Assembly (NCBI GenBank): GCA_006384855.1
Contig: VCJN01001028.1
Coordinates: 1-64,000 of the forward strand
Reading direction: 5' to 3'
DNA length: 64,000 nucleotides
Source of the DNA: Tetraselmis striata
Lineage: Eukaryota > Chlorophyta > Chlorodendrophyceae > Chlorodendrales > Chlorodendraceae
Positions within the stretch are counted from its first letter, which is position 1. Each line of letters opens with the position of its first letter. A model generated the notes under the pieces. The model was not told the origin of the DNA, did not search any database, and worked only from the letters and a program-made list of their open reading frames with translations. The position numbers were made by a program, and so were the translations under genes. Shown here in pieces: positions 1 through 11,800 of the stretch.

Positions 1-1870
1 AGGTCTTCGATCGAGGCGCATGCGCATCAGACGCGGACGGGAGATGTTGACGCCGGCACGACATAGGCCGGATGTGTCGCGGAATTAAGGCGCCATCTCC
101 CGACGGCGCCCCATAGCATTGGGCGCGCGCCGTGGTGGCGTGCGGCACGAGCCGGAACTGCAGGCCAGTAGAAGCAGGGGTAGAAGTGGCCAAGTTGGCG
201 ACAAGCGCCCAGCAAAGCAGCGGCACATGCACCAGTAGGAGAAGTACAGCTGCGCGCACGAGCGCGCGAGCGCGCCATGTACAACCAGGTGAAGTACTGG
301 TGCGCTGCACCCGACGCGATGGTAAATCTGTACCTGCATGTACTGGCGATACACGTTGCGAGGGGTGGACACGCAATAACAACGCGCGATGACAGCGATG
401 TAATGATGCTGTCATCACCAGATGTGGTTGTTTCGCCCCCTTGCGCAAAGAGCGGCGGGGGAAACGCACAACGCTGAGGGGCGCGGGAACGTGGGACCCT
501 GTGTGGTCGTGTCGTACCGGCTCTTAGGCGTGTCGGGGTAGGTTGTCGGCGACGTCGCAGCAGACCCGCCGACTCGGTAAGCTGCGGGTTTTTCTTCGCG
601 GAGAGCGGTGAGCCGGCCGCCGCTGCTGCACCAGCGACGGCTGCTGACCACCCCGCAAAGCGCAAGCTTAGGATGATGCCACGAAACGCACAAGCAAGTC
701 GCGTTACGTGGCGGAGCTGTCCTCCGGCGGGCAGCTCGTGTTGTCACAGATGCGTTGCCGTGACGTTGGAGGCGGGTTGGCCGGCGTAGAGGCCCTTGTA
801 GCCCATGCTGGCTCGTAACTACGATGCCAATGATGTCGGGGCCGAGGGTGACGACGAGGCGGCCGCTGCTGATGCACCAGCGACAGCCGCCGAAGTCCCA
901 AACCCAGAGTTGGCCACGGGTAGTTACGTACACCACGAGACGCCAGGCACGCCAGGTGGTAGAGCTGCCCCCCCGGCGGGAAGCTGCAGGGTGTCGTGGT
1001 CCTTGTGACGACGACGTTGCAGTAGGAGGCGTCGGAGCGCATCAGCACGAGCCGCACAAGCGCCTCCCACTGCGACCACAGCAAACGTTGCTGAAGCATG
1101 ATTGGGGCGAGGGCAACGAGCCCTCTCAAAACACCGGTGCATGAGCGGCGCCACCCCCGTAACAGACCAATGATGCGAGTAGTTCCGGAAAACCACAGCA
1201 TGTAATAACGACCGTTGATGCCACGACGTCCTGCTGCGAGGACACGCGGACCGGGTTGCAGTGTCTTGCGGGACAACAAGTGGCCGCCCCGACGACACAG
1301 ACGTCCTCCTCCGTCCGCGCCGATTTGTTGCGGTGGGCGTAGTTGTCGTCGTTGACAACCTTGACGAGCAACGGCCATGGTGCCGAGCGCGTCCACCTCA
1401 CCTAAACCTCAAGAATTGACTACTGCGAGAGGGCGCTCCACTACGAGAGCCCCAAAGGCTTGTACTGCGACTCGACTTCGGGTGTTGAGGTTTGAACCCC
1501 CCCAACGGGGACCCCCCAGCTCCAATTCCTTGCCGTGCGCATCGCTACCCGAAAACGTCCCAACTGCAAGGCCAGGGCAAAATCGGAAAACGACCTCGGG
1601 CGCACGAGTAGGGAAAACCACACTACCGAGGGGTTGTCTGTCGCTGCTTGATGTTGTAACGCATGTGCGCGGCACGACGACTCACTACCAGGTGGATGAA
1701 CCTCGGTGCGGACTTGTTCAGCCTCAGTGACCCTCGCGCGCACAAGTACGCGAAGCCGCCGCCGAAGGCAGCGACCTGGAAGATGGCAGACGAGCTGCTG
1801 GTGGCTGTCCTAAGTAGCTCCCCGGCCGGGAGCGCAGGGCTCGCGGGCGATGGGGCAGCCCGTACCAAAA
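1..1870. other. Stretch with no recognisable gene
   Basis: GC-rich DNA with several overlapping open frames on both strands, none with a recognisable domain. Two segments (about 590-740 and 840-1000) share loosely similar text around GCTGCTGCACCAGCGAC and CGGCGGGCAGCT, which suggests an old internal duplication or decayed mobile DNA. Confidence 0.4.
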
Positions 1871-1924
1871 CCCGATGGTAACCGCTTGAAACCACTACTG
1901 ACCGTACGGGTCGCACTAGGACAG

Positions 1925-3180
1925 TTTTAATCCGATTGGAAACCCCATAAACACGTTCAGATCAAAACTGGCCGATGGCAGGCTCAGTTGTTATGGCTGC
2001 TTTTTCTGTGTACTCGTGCTGCACCCAAAAAGGGCGCTACGATAGGTGCCTAGTAACCCGTACCACTAAGCAGCACGGATGAGTAAGAAGCGCCGCACCT
2101 AAAGTCTTAAAAGTATGAAGTATGTTTTGAGGGTATGTTTTATGTAAGGTGGGAAGGTCCGGTCCGGACACAAGGCGCTCATCCCGCCGTTGAGCTGCCA
2201 GGGCGGTTCGCCGTGCGACGGTCACCGAAAGGTGGCCTCGCAATGCGCCAAAAGCTCCGACGAAAAGCGCCCCAGACCGTCATTCGTGCTCACCTTCGCG
2301 GCCACGCCCGCGACCGCCGCCACGCTCACTTCCACGCCCGCATCCTGCAGGCGCCGCCGCCACCCGAGCAGTAGCAATAGCTTTTATGATGTTGGCAACC
2401 GTCGTCTCGAAGACGCGGCGCTCGTAGTCCTTCGTCAGGTCCCGAAAACCGCAGAGCCCAAATGTTCAACGGCAAGCTGAAAATGTTGGGCTCGCAATAC
2501 GTCCACACACCTTGTTTGCCGTGCACTCGCTTGATCTCGTTAAGCCTCCGCAGGAAGGCTAGACGAAAGCGAAACACCTTGCCGATGGAGTCGGCATGAT
2601 TCCGAGCGCGTGCGCGGTAGGGGGCAAAGTCCTGATTAGCAATAGGGACGTAAGGTAGCAGCTCGTCGAGAGCTACGAAGAGAGCGGCCATGTGGGCTCC
2701 GAAACACGACATCCACAGATACTCCTCATGGGCCGGCATACGCCGGTCATCCTGCTTGAGGTACTCGTTCGTCATGTCGGTGCTCAGGGGAAAGAGCCCA
2801 TGTACTCGGTTGACCAGTCGAACAGCCTCGAAATCAGACTCTGATCGCCGCAGTACCTCTGGCACCGCGAGGTAGTCGTCCTCGTCACTCGCGTTTTTTG
2901 CTCCAACACGGCCGCTTTGGGCTACCTCTAGCAAGTCGGGGCGCTCTGCGCCTCCCCCGCTGCATGTCGGATGTCCCGCGACGCGCTGACAGGTAATTGG
3001 TGTGTGTAACGCAACGAAACTGGCATATGGCATGTTCGGCTGTTATGGTTGCTTTTACGTGTTCTCTTGCCGAACCCAAAAAGGGCGCAACGACAGGTGC
3101 CTAGTAACCCGTACAACTGAGCAACACGGTAGCCGGAAAAGCGGTTAGGGAAAAGGAGGAAACCCCATAAACAAGTTCAG
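1925..3180 (-). mobile_element. Decayed, internally deleted copy of the YR retroelement
   Basis: On the minus strand this reads: terminal repeat (about 3180-3030), gag-like ORF with a late frameshift (3033-2326), the TGA-CGG junction and the first part of the recombinase ORF (about 2290-2120), then a jump straight into a second terminal repeat (about 2085-1925). The recombinase body is deleted between the equivalents of about 22888 and 24505 in the full element. Both terminal repeats contain GTTTATGGGGTTTCC and GCGCCCTTTTTGGGT, so they are directly repeated. Confidence 0.75.
2326..3033 (-). pseudogene. Gag-like ORF of the decayed YR element
   Basis: Closely resembles the gag-like protein at 21837-22712: shared blocks include [25 protein letters not shown] and [12 protein letters not shown]. 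Similarity stops at about residue 180, where a frameshift replaces the C-terminal text. In the original frame the RG-rich tail and the TGA-CGG stop context can still be read at about 2290-2260. Confidence 0.75.
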
Positions 3181-5330
3181 AACATATACTCAGCACTCGG
3201 AGGGATGCCACGCCGGCGCCAATAAGCATGTGGTGCTCTATAAGAATTATATGAGAACGATATACAGTGACAATACCTCTATTATTGTGAACATTCGGGG
3301 CTCCTTCCCCTTGTGCACTATAGGGGTGGGTTCATTGCATGGATTTCAAGTAATTGAACGTGAAATTGGAATTGATTACAACTACTAATCTGCTGCGTCC
3401 ACTGGCTCATACTGAGTTGTTCTTAGGGCATGCTATCTCTAACCATGGTAGGGAACACTAGGTGTAATAAATTACAACTCAAGCTACCGGCCGTCCACTT
3501 GTATGTCCAAGCCCCTTCTCCCTACAGCGGGATGTATAGCTAGGGCAGCGGCGCCCCCCTGCTGTCCCTACCTGAGTCATGCATGTCCCATCCAATGCTC
3601 AGCATGCATGCTTTAGGCAGCCAAAGGCGTCGCGCCTACATCTACTAAGGTGAGAGGGGGGAGGGGAGCTGACCGGAATAGCTAAGTGTTGCTCAGTATT
3701 TATCCACCGCTGAGCCGGCTAGTAGGATTAGTGGGGGCTGCGATGCCCTCCCTCACTGGAGAAAGTAGTTGTTGTATGTGGCGGGGTTGTGGTGGCGTTG
3801 TGGTGGCGTCCTCCTCAATCCAGCCAAGCACGGCCGTAGGTAGTCCATGAGGTCAATAACGGCGGCGCCATTCCACGCGCCGTCGTTCCAGGTGACCGAA
3901 GACGAAGATTCGTTGCTGACCACCTCACCTGCCATACCTCGTTTCGCCGTGCGTATTACCTCGGGAGAGCCTTAATACGACACCATTGTAGCGAGCATAT
4001 TGCGTGGGGGGTAGCGTGCGGAGTGTGGTGGAGGTGTGTTTAGGAGCCTCTCAAGTTTGGATCTGTTATTTGTAAAATATTGCCTTACTATATTGTTAAA
4101 TAATGTATTCGGGAGGCTTTCCCGATTACATTGTTTTAGAATGATGCTACAGTCACAGCCCGAAAATCGGCGGGCATCACCTAGAAGTGACACTTGCGCC
4201 GAGATGTGCCGCTAAGGCGCCACGGTCCCGCCCGGTGACAAGCCATAGTGCACGCTTGCCCATTAGCGGGTTCCGGACCTCGCGAGATGCCACGACTAGA
4301 ACTCGGGAGTGAGCGTAGATATAAAATCCATCCTTGGTGTGGGTCCTTGCGTGACGTAGGTGTTAGGAATCTCGACGCACGATAGGTCGGTTGTGCTCGC
4401 CGCTGCCAAGGGCGGAAACATATCCAATGTAGTAAACCACGGCAAAGTAACAATTGCGCAAGGCCCTTGATGCGTTATTTGCTGGCTTCCGCGAAGGCAC
4501 CGGGGATAGCGCATCTGCGTGAAAGTCGACACGCCGACACTTTGAAAGTCCTATCAAACTTTGCCGCGAGTACTTACGGGCCTCGGAGTATGCACGATCT
4601 TTGGACACAGAGCTGCGCAAGAGCGGCGATGATGCGCCCGGGTGTGCGGTGCCCGAAAGAACAATTCGAGTACCGATGCGTGTATAAGACATACAGCCAT
4701 GGGCATGGAATGAAATATATCCACTCAATAAACGGCCACCATGTCGCCCATCAACATTTGTGTGAGGATTACATTTCATGGCCTAGCGACCCAGCACATA
4801 TTCCTATATGAGTATGATGTGTGTAAAATGGACAGATGGTTAAAGGCCAAACCTGCGCAGTGCACCTGCCTCCAAAGGGGGTCTGCCCAGCTGCTGACCG
4901 CCCAAGAAATGTAGTTCATGTCGACCTGCGACGCACAACCTTGACGTAAAGGAGGTGTGGTGCTTGTCTGCGGGTCTCGTCCATGAGCGTTGTTGAGCGG
5001 GAGGTGAATAGGTAGATGATCACGCACGTGGCTTGGTCGCCATGCAGCAGTCGACTCTCTTGCAAGGCAGCACATCCGTCACGCAATACCACAACAACAG
5101 TGCGCAAACCGTCTTGATGTAGTCACACATATTCGCAGCGATGCCATTAAATTTGAATAAATCTGTTTACAACTGTTTGGTTCCTACCACTCTTCCAACT
5201 AAGCAGGCCAGCTGTCCTATATACTGCCCAGCTGCATGAACCCGCATAGGGTTGGCAGCAGCCCATAGCGTGCAGCCCTCCAAAGGCCAAGTGATGCCAT
5301 TACTTCTGCATACATCGGCGTAACTCTACA
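3181..5330. other. No gene recognised
   Basis: Mixed composition, AT-richer than the flanks in places (3.2-3.4 and 4.05-4.15 kb). Open frames up to 138 codons occur at 4.36-4.81 kb on both strands but show no domain, and the two strands overlap each other. Confidence 0.4.
5166..5170 (-). terminator. Possible poly(A) signal TGTAA of the P4-ATPase
   Basis: TGTAA is the common chlorophyte polyadenylation signal. This copy lies about 520 bases after the stop. The motif is short and may be chance. Confidence 0.25.
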
Positions 5331-5688
5331 ACAATAGCACAATGCAGCGGCAGTGCGAATACATTGCAAATACGCGCCGGCCTGCTGATGCTTTACTATG
5401 CTTCTTCGGCAGGCTCGGCATCCGCGGGGTGTACTTTGTACTGCTGCACTGGAGTGTGTTCAACGTCATCGGGAGCAGACAGGTGTGATTCCCCGACGCC
5501 TTGCCCCTGTTGCGCCACACAAGCGCTCCCCGGGCGGCTGCTGCTTGACGTGATATCTGCCGAGAGGAACCTGGAAAAACGGACACCGCTAGCACAAGTG
5601 AGGACAAAACCCACACGCGCACACAAAGAAACGACAGGGTTGCGAGGCAGGCGGCCGCCCCAGGGTACACGGACATACGGCACGGAAC

Positions 5689-6905
5689 TCACTTGCCGAC
5701 AGGCGGCAGCGACTCGCTCCGCGTCAGCCGATGGGCACGCCGCGGCGAGGCAGTTGCGCCATCTTCTGGCGTGCCGGGAAGTATGGAGGCCAAAGCCACG
5801 GACGGCGGCCTGGCGGCTGACATGGTCCGGGCGAAGTGCTGCCGCGCAAGCAGCGTCTTGACCGTGACAGGCGCCGCTGGGCCGCTCTCGACGTCTTTGT
5901 CGGGCGCGGCGGCGGCGCGCTGGAGCGCCGTCTGCTTGCCCGCCTGGGACTCCAGCTCCTATCCAGTACACAAAGAGCGCGAGCCGGTCAGTCGTGGGCA
6001 CCACCGCGGACATCGGCCTCCACCAAGCATCTCTGGGGACACCACGCGCGAGGGAAGCCCCACCCCCACCTGGAAGATGTTGATCTCTGTTGGCCGAAAC
6101 GCCAACATCGCCGCCCTGTACAGAAAGTCGGGCAGGATGGCCACCACCGGCGCGAGCACGACGACACCCAGCCAGAACGCGGCGCTGGTGTACAAAAAAC
6201 GGTACACCCCCTGCAGCGCAGCCACAGCGTTGCCGGGTGAGGATCGCAGTAGGTGGGGCATGAGGAGGGGGGCTCATAGTTCGCATCGCCAAACCAGTCA
6301 ATACGGGGATACTAGGCCCTGAGATTCCATAATGTCCAGCCGGGGAACCGGACACAACCCATCGTCTGTGATGAGTCCCTCGACAGGTCGTACGTAACCA
6401 ACATATACCCACCATGGGTTGCAAAGCTCGGTTCCTTTCGCGCGGCGACTTGCTTCCTTCAGTGCTTAAGGTACGAGTGCTCGATAAGTGCTTGGTAAGA
6501 TGAGAAGAGAACAAAAAGGGGAATGAACGTACAACAAAAATCGACATGTCGAAAAGAGGTAACATAGCGACTATATAATGACGTGAACAAAGTCAAATGC
6601 AAGGGGCGAAAAAAATAAACACTCGCTGTACCTGTAGGCGGAGACAACAAAAGCGAAAACCGACTATGGTTACAAATGGCTGCATGATGGTCCGTCTCAA
6701 TACCAAAACGAAAACTGAATGGTCAACTATATTTGAAAATGGCTGCATGATGTCCCGATCAATAGCACGGCGCTCTACCCGCCATCGCCGGTGTTTGGCC
6801 CGTCCGTGTAAAGACGACTCTGTCGCATGCAGGCTAACATCCTTCCCGCGGGATTGAAGGCCAGCATTCTGAGTAACAGAAGTGAAAGGCGCATGCCATG
6901 TCGAA

Positions 6906-6952
<47 letters not shown>

Positions 6953-8805
6953 CATCCCCCCCAACACACACATACACTACACACACATTGATCTACGAGG
7001 CGGGTGTACTCAAAAAGAGTGTCCTAGAGGTGCTTTGTGGGGCCGCGCGTACGGGCAGTTGTAAATATTGATACCGGTTGTAAACGCGATTATCCGAGAG
7101 CTGTGCTTGACCCGTCATTTGATAGATCGCGAATGACCTTCCATTACAATTGCCCTTTGAATTTCTGAAGTGTTTATAACTTCCTGATCACCTTTTGCAG
7201 CTAGCTCATGTAATTATAAATACAACTACGCAAACCCGTTCCGGTTTCCAGTAGTTTGTAGCAGCAACTTCCAGCCAATATCCGATGGGAGTACCCAAAT
7301 TAGATGAAGCTATACGAGTATTCGTACCGTCGGGATGTCATGTGGTAAAAATGCAGTTTTCCGCAATTTACGCGGTAGCGCACGCTCTAGGACGGTCTTG
7401 AGTGTACCCCCCGCGTACAGCAATGCCGACATGAACCAGGAAATCAATACACAGGCAGGCGGAGCGAGGCCTTGGCCCGCGCGCTCACCAGCAGGTCCGG
7501 GAAGAGGCCCAGGGCCGGGATGAGGTGGTACACCTCGCCGGCAAGCGCGAAGAAAACAAACCACAGGCCGATGCTGATGGCCCAGGTGCAGACGTGCATG
7601 ATCCACGTCCAGAAGTGCGTGATCAGCGCAATCTGGTCGCCGGGCGCGGCGCGTTGCAGAGGCAGGGGAGGAGGCGCGCGGGCGGGGGAGCGGGGGTAAG
7701 CGGCGTCTCATGACCTCGTCCCGCGTTCCGGCTATCGCCCTGCCTGGCTAGTGCGCAGGCAGCAGGATACGCACTCCAGACACGAGGGCTTGCTGATCTG
7801 CAGTGGGAGAGGGGCGGCTACCTTGTAGTTCACGGTGATGATGCAGCAGGTGAACACCGCGGCGCCGACTGCGGAGGGGGTGGCAGGGACAACATGGCCA
7901 TGGGGCATCCATTAGCGGCAGCCCATGCACTGAGAGGCATCCGCTCCGGGCGCCGGCCTACCTCCGGCCTACCTCCAGCCGGCGGAGAGCTCACATGTGA
8001 AAACACATCAACAAGGTCTGTCCTCCGGGGCCTCAGCCCAACCGAAATAAGTACGAAAAATTGCTAACTTAAACATGGCATCCCTGCTTACGTCAATGCC
8101 GGAACTTGAAAAATGCGGCTTCTTCTACGTGCGCCGGCGCCCAGAAAGGACATTGCATTGGCGACACAGAAACGGGCGACTGCATCATTCACGCGCCCAG
8201 GCGGTAATTGGCGAATTGGCGGTAATGTCATGGAAGAGGTAAGGGGTTGGGGGGGAGGGGGGGGGGGGGGTGCGCACAGCTGTAGAGGCCGCCGATGTGG
8301 CCGTTGAAGGAGTGAGCACCGAGCAGCGCGGCCAGCGGCACCCAAAACACGACCAGCGAGTGCCAAACGCCAGAGGCGGTCCAGTACCCAAACTTGCGGA
8401 AGGTGTCGGCGCGGCGCATGCGCGCGGTGGTGGCGTACAGCTCAGGGTACTCCTCCAGCGTGGTGGCGCTGACGTCCTGCTCGGTGACGGCGTACACCAG
8501 CGTCGGCAGGGTGGTCCACAGCAGGTTGTAGGTCGCGATCATGGCGGCGTGGTACAGCGGCTGTGCCGAGAAAGCTGCGCCAGAAGGGCAAGCCAGGAAG
8601 CGCACAGCATGAGCACCCGGAGGATGGCGTCAAATGGTGCAGCAATGAGGGTGGGGGTGCATGTGGAAAAAGTTGGAAAAGGTAGGCTTGGTTAATGCAA
8701 CATCCTTTCCACGGTTCCTTTTCCTGCGCACCGACCTGTGAAAAAGCTGTAGTAGAAGTTGCCCAGCACGTAGACAAAGTTCTTGTAGAACGCGTAGAAG
8801 AGAAC
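5689..8805 (-). CDS. P4-ATPase exons 23-28: TM5-TM10 and cytosolic tail
   Basis: Exon 23 ([23 protein letters not shown]) and exon 24 give TM5-TM7. Exons 25 and 26 give TM8 and TM9, with [13 protein letters not shown] as in other P4 pumps. Exon 27 ends with [20 protein letters not shown], the normal end of TM10. Exon 28 is an 89-residue Ala/Pro/Ser-rich cytosolic tail ending [10 protein letters not shown] and a TGA stop at 5691-5689. Such tails are often autoregulatory, but no specific motif is recognised here. Confidence 0.87.
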
Positions 8806-11800
8806 CTGCAGAGTTGGGCCAGCAGCGGGGCGATGCGGGGCACTTAGGGCCGGCGTGCTGGTGCGCTTATACGCTCCCCGGCTCACTTGCGGGAGGCAGC
8901 AGCGAATGTGCTGCCTCAGAGACTTTCACGGCATGGGGTAGTGCTGGCGGATGGGTTGTAGCAAACACGGTGCGGCTTTGGAGCAATGCTTCTATGGTGA
9001 TACTCCAAGGCCTTGTCCAGAGGCGGATGCACTGTCGCCACCCGTGGGGGCTTTGCAACCATGGCAAACATGACCCGGGGTGTTCATCAAAGAAATGAAT
9101 TGGCAACGCAGTTTGCTTGTTCAGAAATAATAACAACTAGCGCGTAGCAGGTGGCAAATAGCTTTGAACGGCCGGGCGGCCTGCCCGTGTTTAATTTGCG
9201 ACCTTTCTGGAGTTTTTTTCTCTTTCGACTCTATTTCGATATTCTAATCAATTTTCTATTGCTGAAGTTATTTCATCGTAGTATATTGTTTCGACGCGGT
9301 ACTAAGCATTATGTGTTCTTTCATATCTACATTGCTTGATTACAAGCACCTTGTTATCCGTAATCCTTACCAAGCGCGCTACGTAGAATCCTTTCAGGTA
9401 CATGCGCGTTGCATACGCGTTTACCTGGTAATTTCCCGGAAAATTCACCCAGCGCTTGTAAGGATTTTCACAATACGATAATAAGATAATAAGGATATCA
9501 CCCGTACGGCCTAATAATAGCGCGTAGTAATTGTTAACGTAGTCTTACCGCAGTGCATTGGTCTGCATCCCTGTATTCCTATCTAATTTCAAACAATGCA
9601 AGTGATCTTATCTTTCATACATGGGCAATACAAACTCAAACAATATACTCAATGCTTTCCGGAATCGATTCACGATGCATCTTTCAGATTTTTTCACAAA
9701 AAACCTATCCCATTCTATTCTATTTTTAATTGCCGAGCTTCCATCCTACTAATTGACTGGTTAGTTCACACTGCGATTGAGATGGTGGAACCCTTCTGAT
9801 CATTTGCACCCTCTCGACCCTTCCATGTGTATTTTGTACGATGGAACGGATACATGCAGGACAGCACCGGGCACTGTTCCTGGATGATAAGCTGGCAGGA
9901 CGCCGACAAGCCGAGAGCATGTCCCAGCTGCCATGCGGGTCAATGTAGCTGGGGACGGGGCGGACCTGCTCGTTGCGGATGTAGCTCCAGTGGCCATGCA
10001 CCAGCAGCAGCCTGCTGAGGAAGGAGAACTGGCCGAACGAGTAGTCCGCCGCCATGACCGCCGCGCGACCCTCGCGCCCGCTGATGCCGCACCCGATGTG
10101 CGCCGCCTGGATCATGCCGACGTCGTTGGCGCCGTCGCCGATGGCGAGGGTCACAGCGCCCACGTGCTCCTTCACCATGTCAGTCACCTGGAGGGGCACA
10201 GGACAGGGGTGGGTGGGTGGGGGCACGCGATTCAGCCAAGGTATCTGGAGCACGGGCATGCTCAAAAGCCTCTCACCGGCACGGCTGGAGCGCCTTCGGG
10301 GGAGTGCAGATGAATCAATCTAACGATGACCTGAATTGGGGCTGGGGCATCCGGGCAATAGCTACCAAGCTGCTTCTCAGCGCGAGTTCAGCCGGAAGGC
10401 ACGCCGAGGAGCAGGTGTATACGCAGTGATGCAGGGCGCGTTGCGTTTTCCGGGTGTGTGGAACAGCCAGGGTGCCCTTGGTGCGGCGGGCGCTGGTCTG
10501 GAGCCAGCACAACCCCGGGCCTAGGTTTGAAATTGCTACCTGGGTGCGGTAGCAAATTTTTGGGTTTTAGGTTTATGATTTCAGGGTTTTAGGTGTTAAA
10601 ACCCCAAAACCCTAAAACCCGGTATGGATGCTCCACGGCGCTGGCCTTACTTGCAACAACTATGTACATGTTTTGCGCGCTTACGTCGGCCTTGCACGTG
10701 CAGAGCGTGGGAATCGGCGCCGGCGTGGGCAGAGACGGCGGCACCCACCAGCGACTTTTGGCGCGGCGACACGCGGCAGCACACGACGCTGAAGCACTCC
10801 GTGCACAACTGCACGAACAGGGCGCGCGCCTCGTCCGTCTCGATCGCCGACCGGAGCGCAGCGCCATCGATGATGAGGCCCACCTGCAGCTCGGCGCTCT
10901 CTGCGTTCTGCACGCGCAATGCGAGTCGCAACGTCAGTGCGACAAGTGAGGGCGCTACCGGAGGCGGGAACGTCCGGCCGAAAGTGTTGCCCTACAGGTA
11001 CTCCACATTCGAACCCACCCGATTGGCGGGGGCCATTTCGTGTCGACATATAATGCCAGCACGCAAGGACGTATAATAATATAGTTACATGACCTGGCTG
11101 CAAAAGCGATCAGGAACCCACCCGAAAAGGCAATAGGAAACGTCAACTATACAGCAATTGCGCAGTGGTATATTGTTATACATGCGCGCGCGGATAGTCG
11201 CTACGTCGTCGATTTTGTACACCAAACCAAAAACATTCCTATGATAACTCCAAAGAAATTAATGTGCACACAAGATGGAGCTTCCGTGATGTACTCTGAT
11301 CCATGGCTACCCGTATTGCCGTTTCATTTTACTGTATTCCTGATAGCGTTTGAGAAAGCACCCCATGTCTGCAGGGGTGAAAGGCGAAAGGGTGCTAGGA
11401 CGCAGGGAAGATAGGCAGTGGATAGAGGGGGAAAGGAAGGGCTGGAAAGGGGGGAGGGGGGCGGACCACTGCCTCCGCATAGGCTTCCTTATGCTGCCGG
11501 ACGATATCCAGCTGGTGCTCCAGCCCTGCACGGGCGCTCTCTGCACCCTGCCCCAGGTCTGCCTCCTGTGGAGAGGGAGAAAGGGGGGGGGGGGCGGGGG
11601 GGGGGGGGGGGGGGTGATACTGTGAGATTCGGCCGGAGAGCGTGTTGGCAGGTGGAGGGGCGGCTGCCTCAGTGACATGAAAGCGCACGAGTTTGTCTAC
11701 ATATGTATAATATATTCTAGCTTCTTAACGCCGAGTTACACGTGCCGCTGTTGTGCATGAAGCCACGGCGCACTTGCCAAGCCTCATGGTCAGTTGCAAC

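Noticed and set aside
704..1396. 230-codon minus-strand ORF
   Set aside because: Overlaps equally long frames on both strands, Arg-rich composition typical of GC-rich shadow frames, no domain.
5396..6565. 389-codon minus-strand frame at the flippase 3' end
   Set aside because: It is a shifted frame over flippase exons 27-28 and introns. The exon reading with matching splice phases explains the sequence better.
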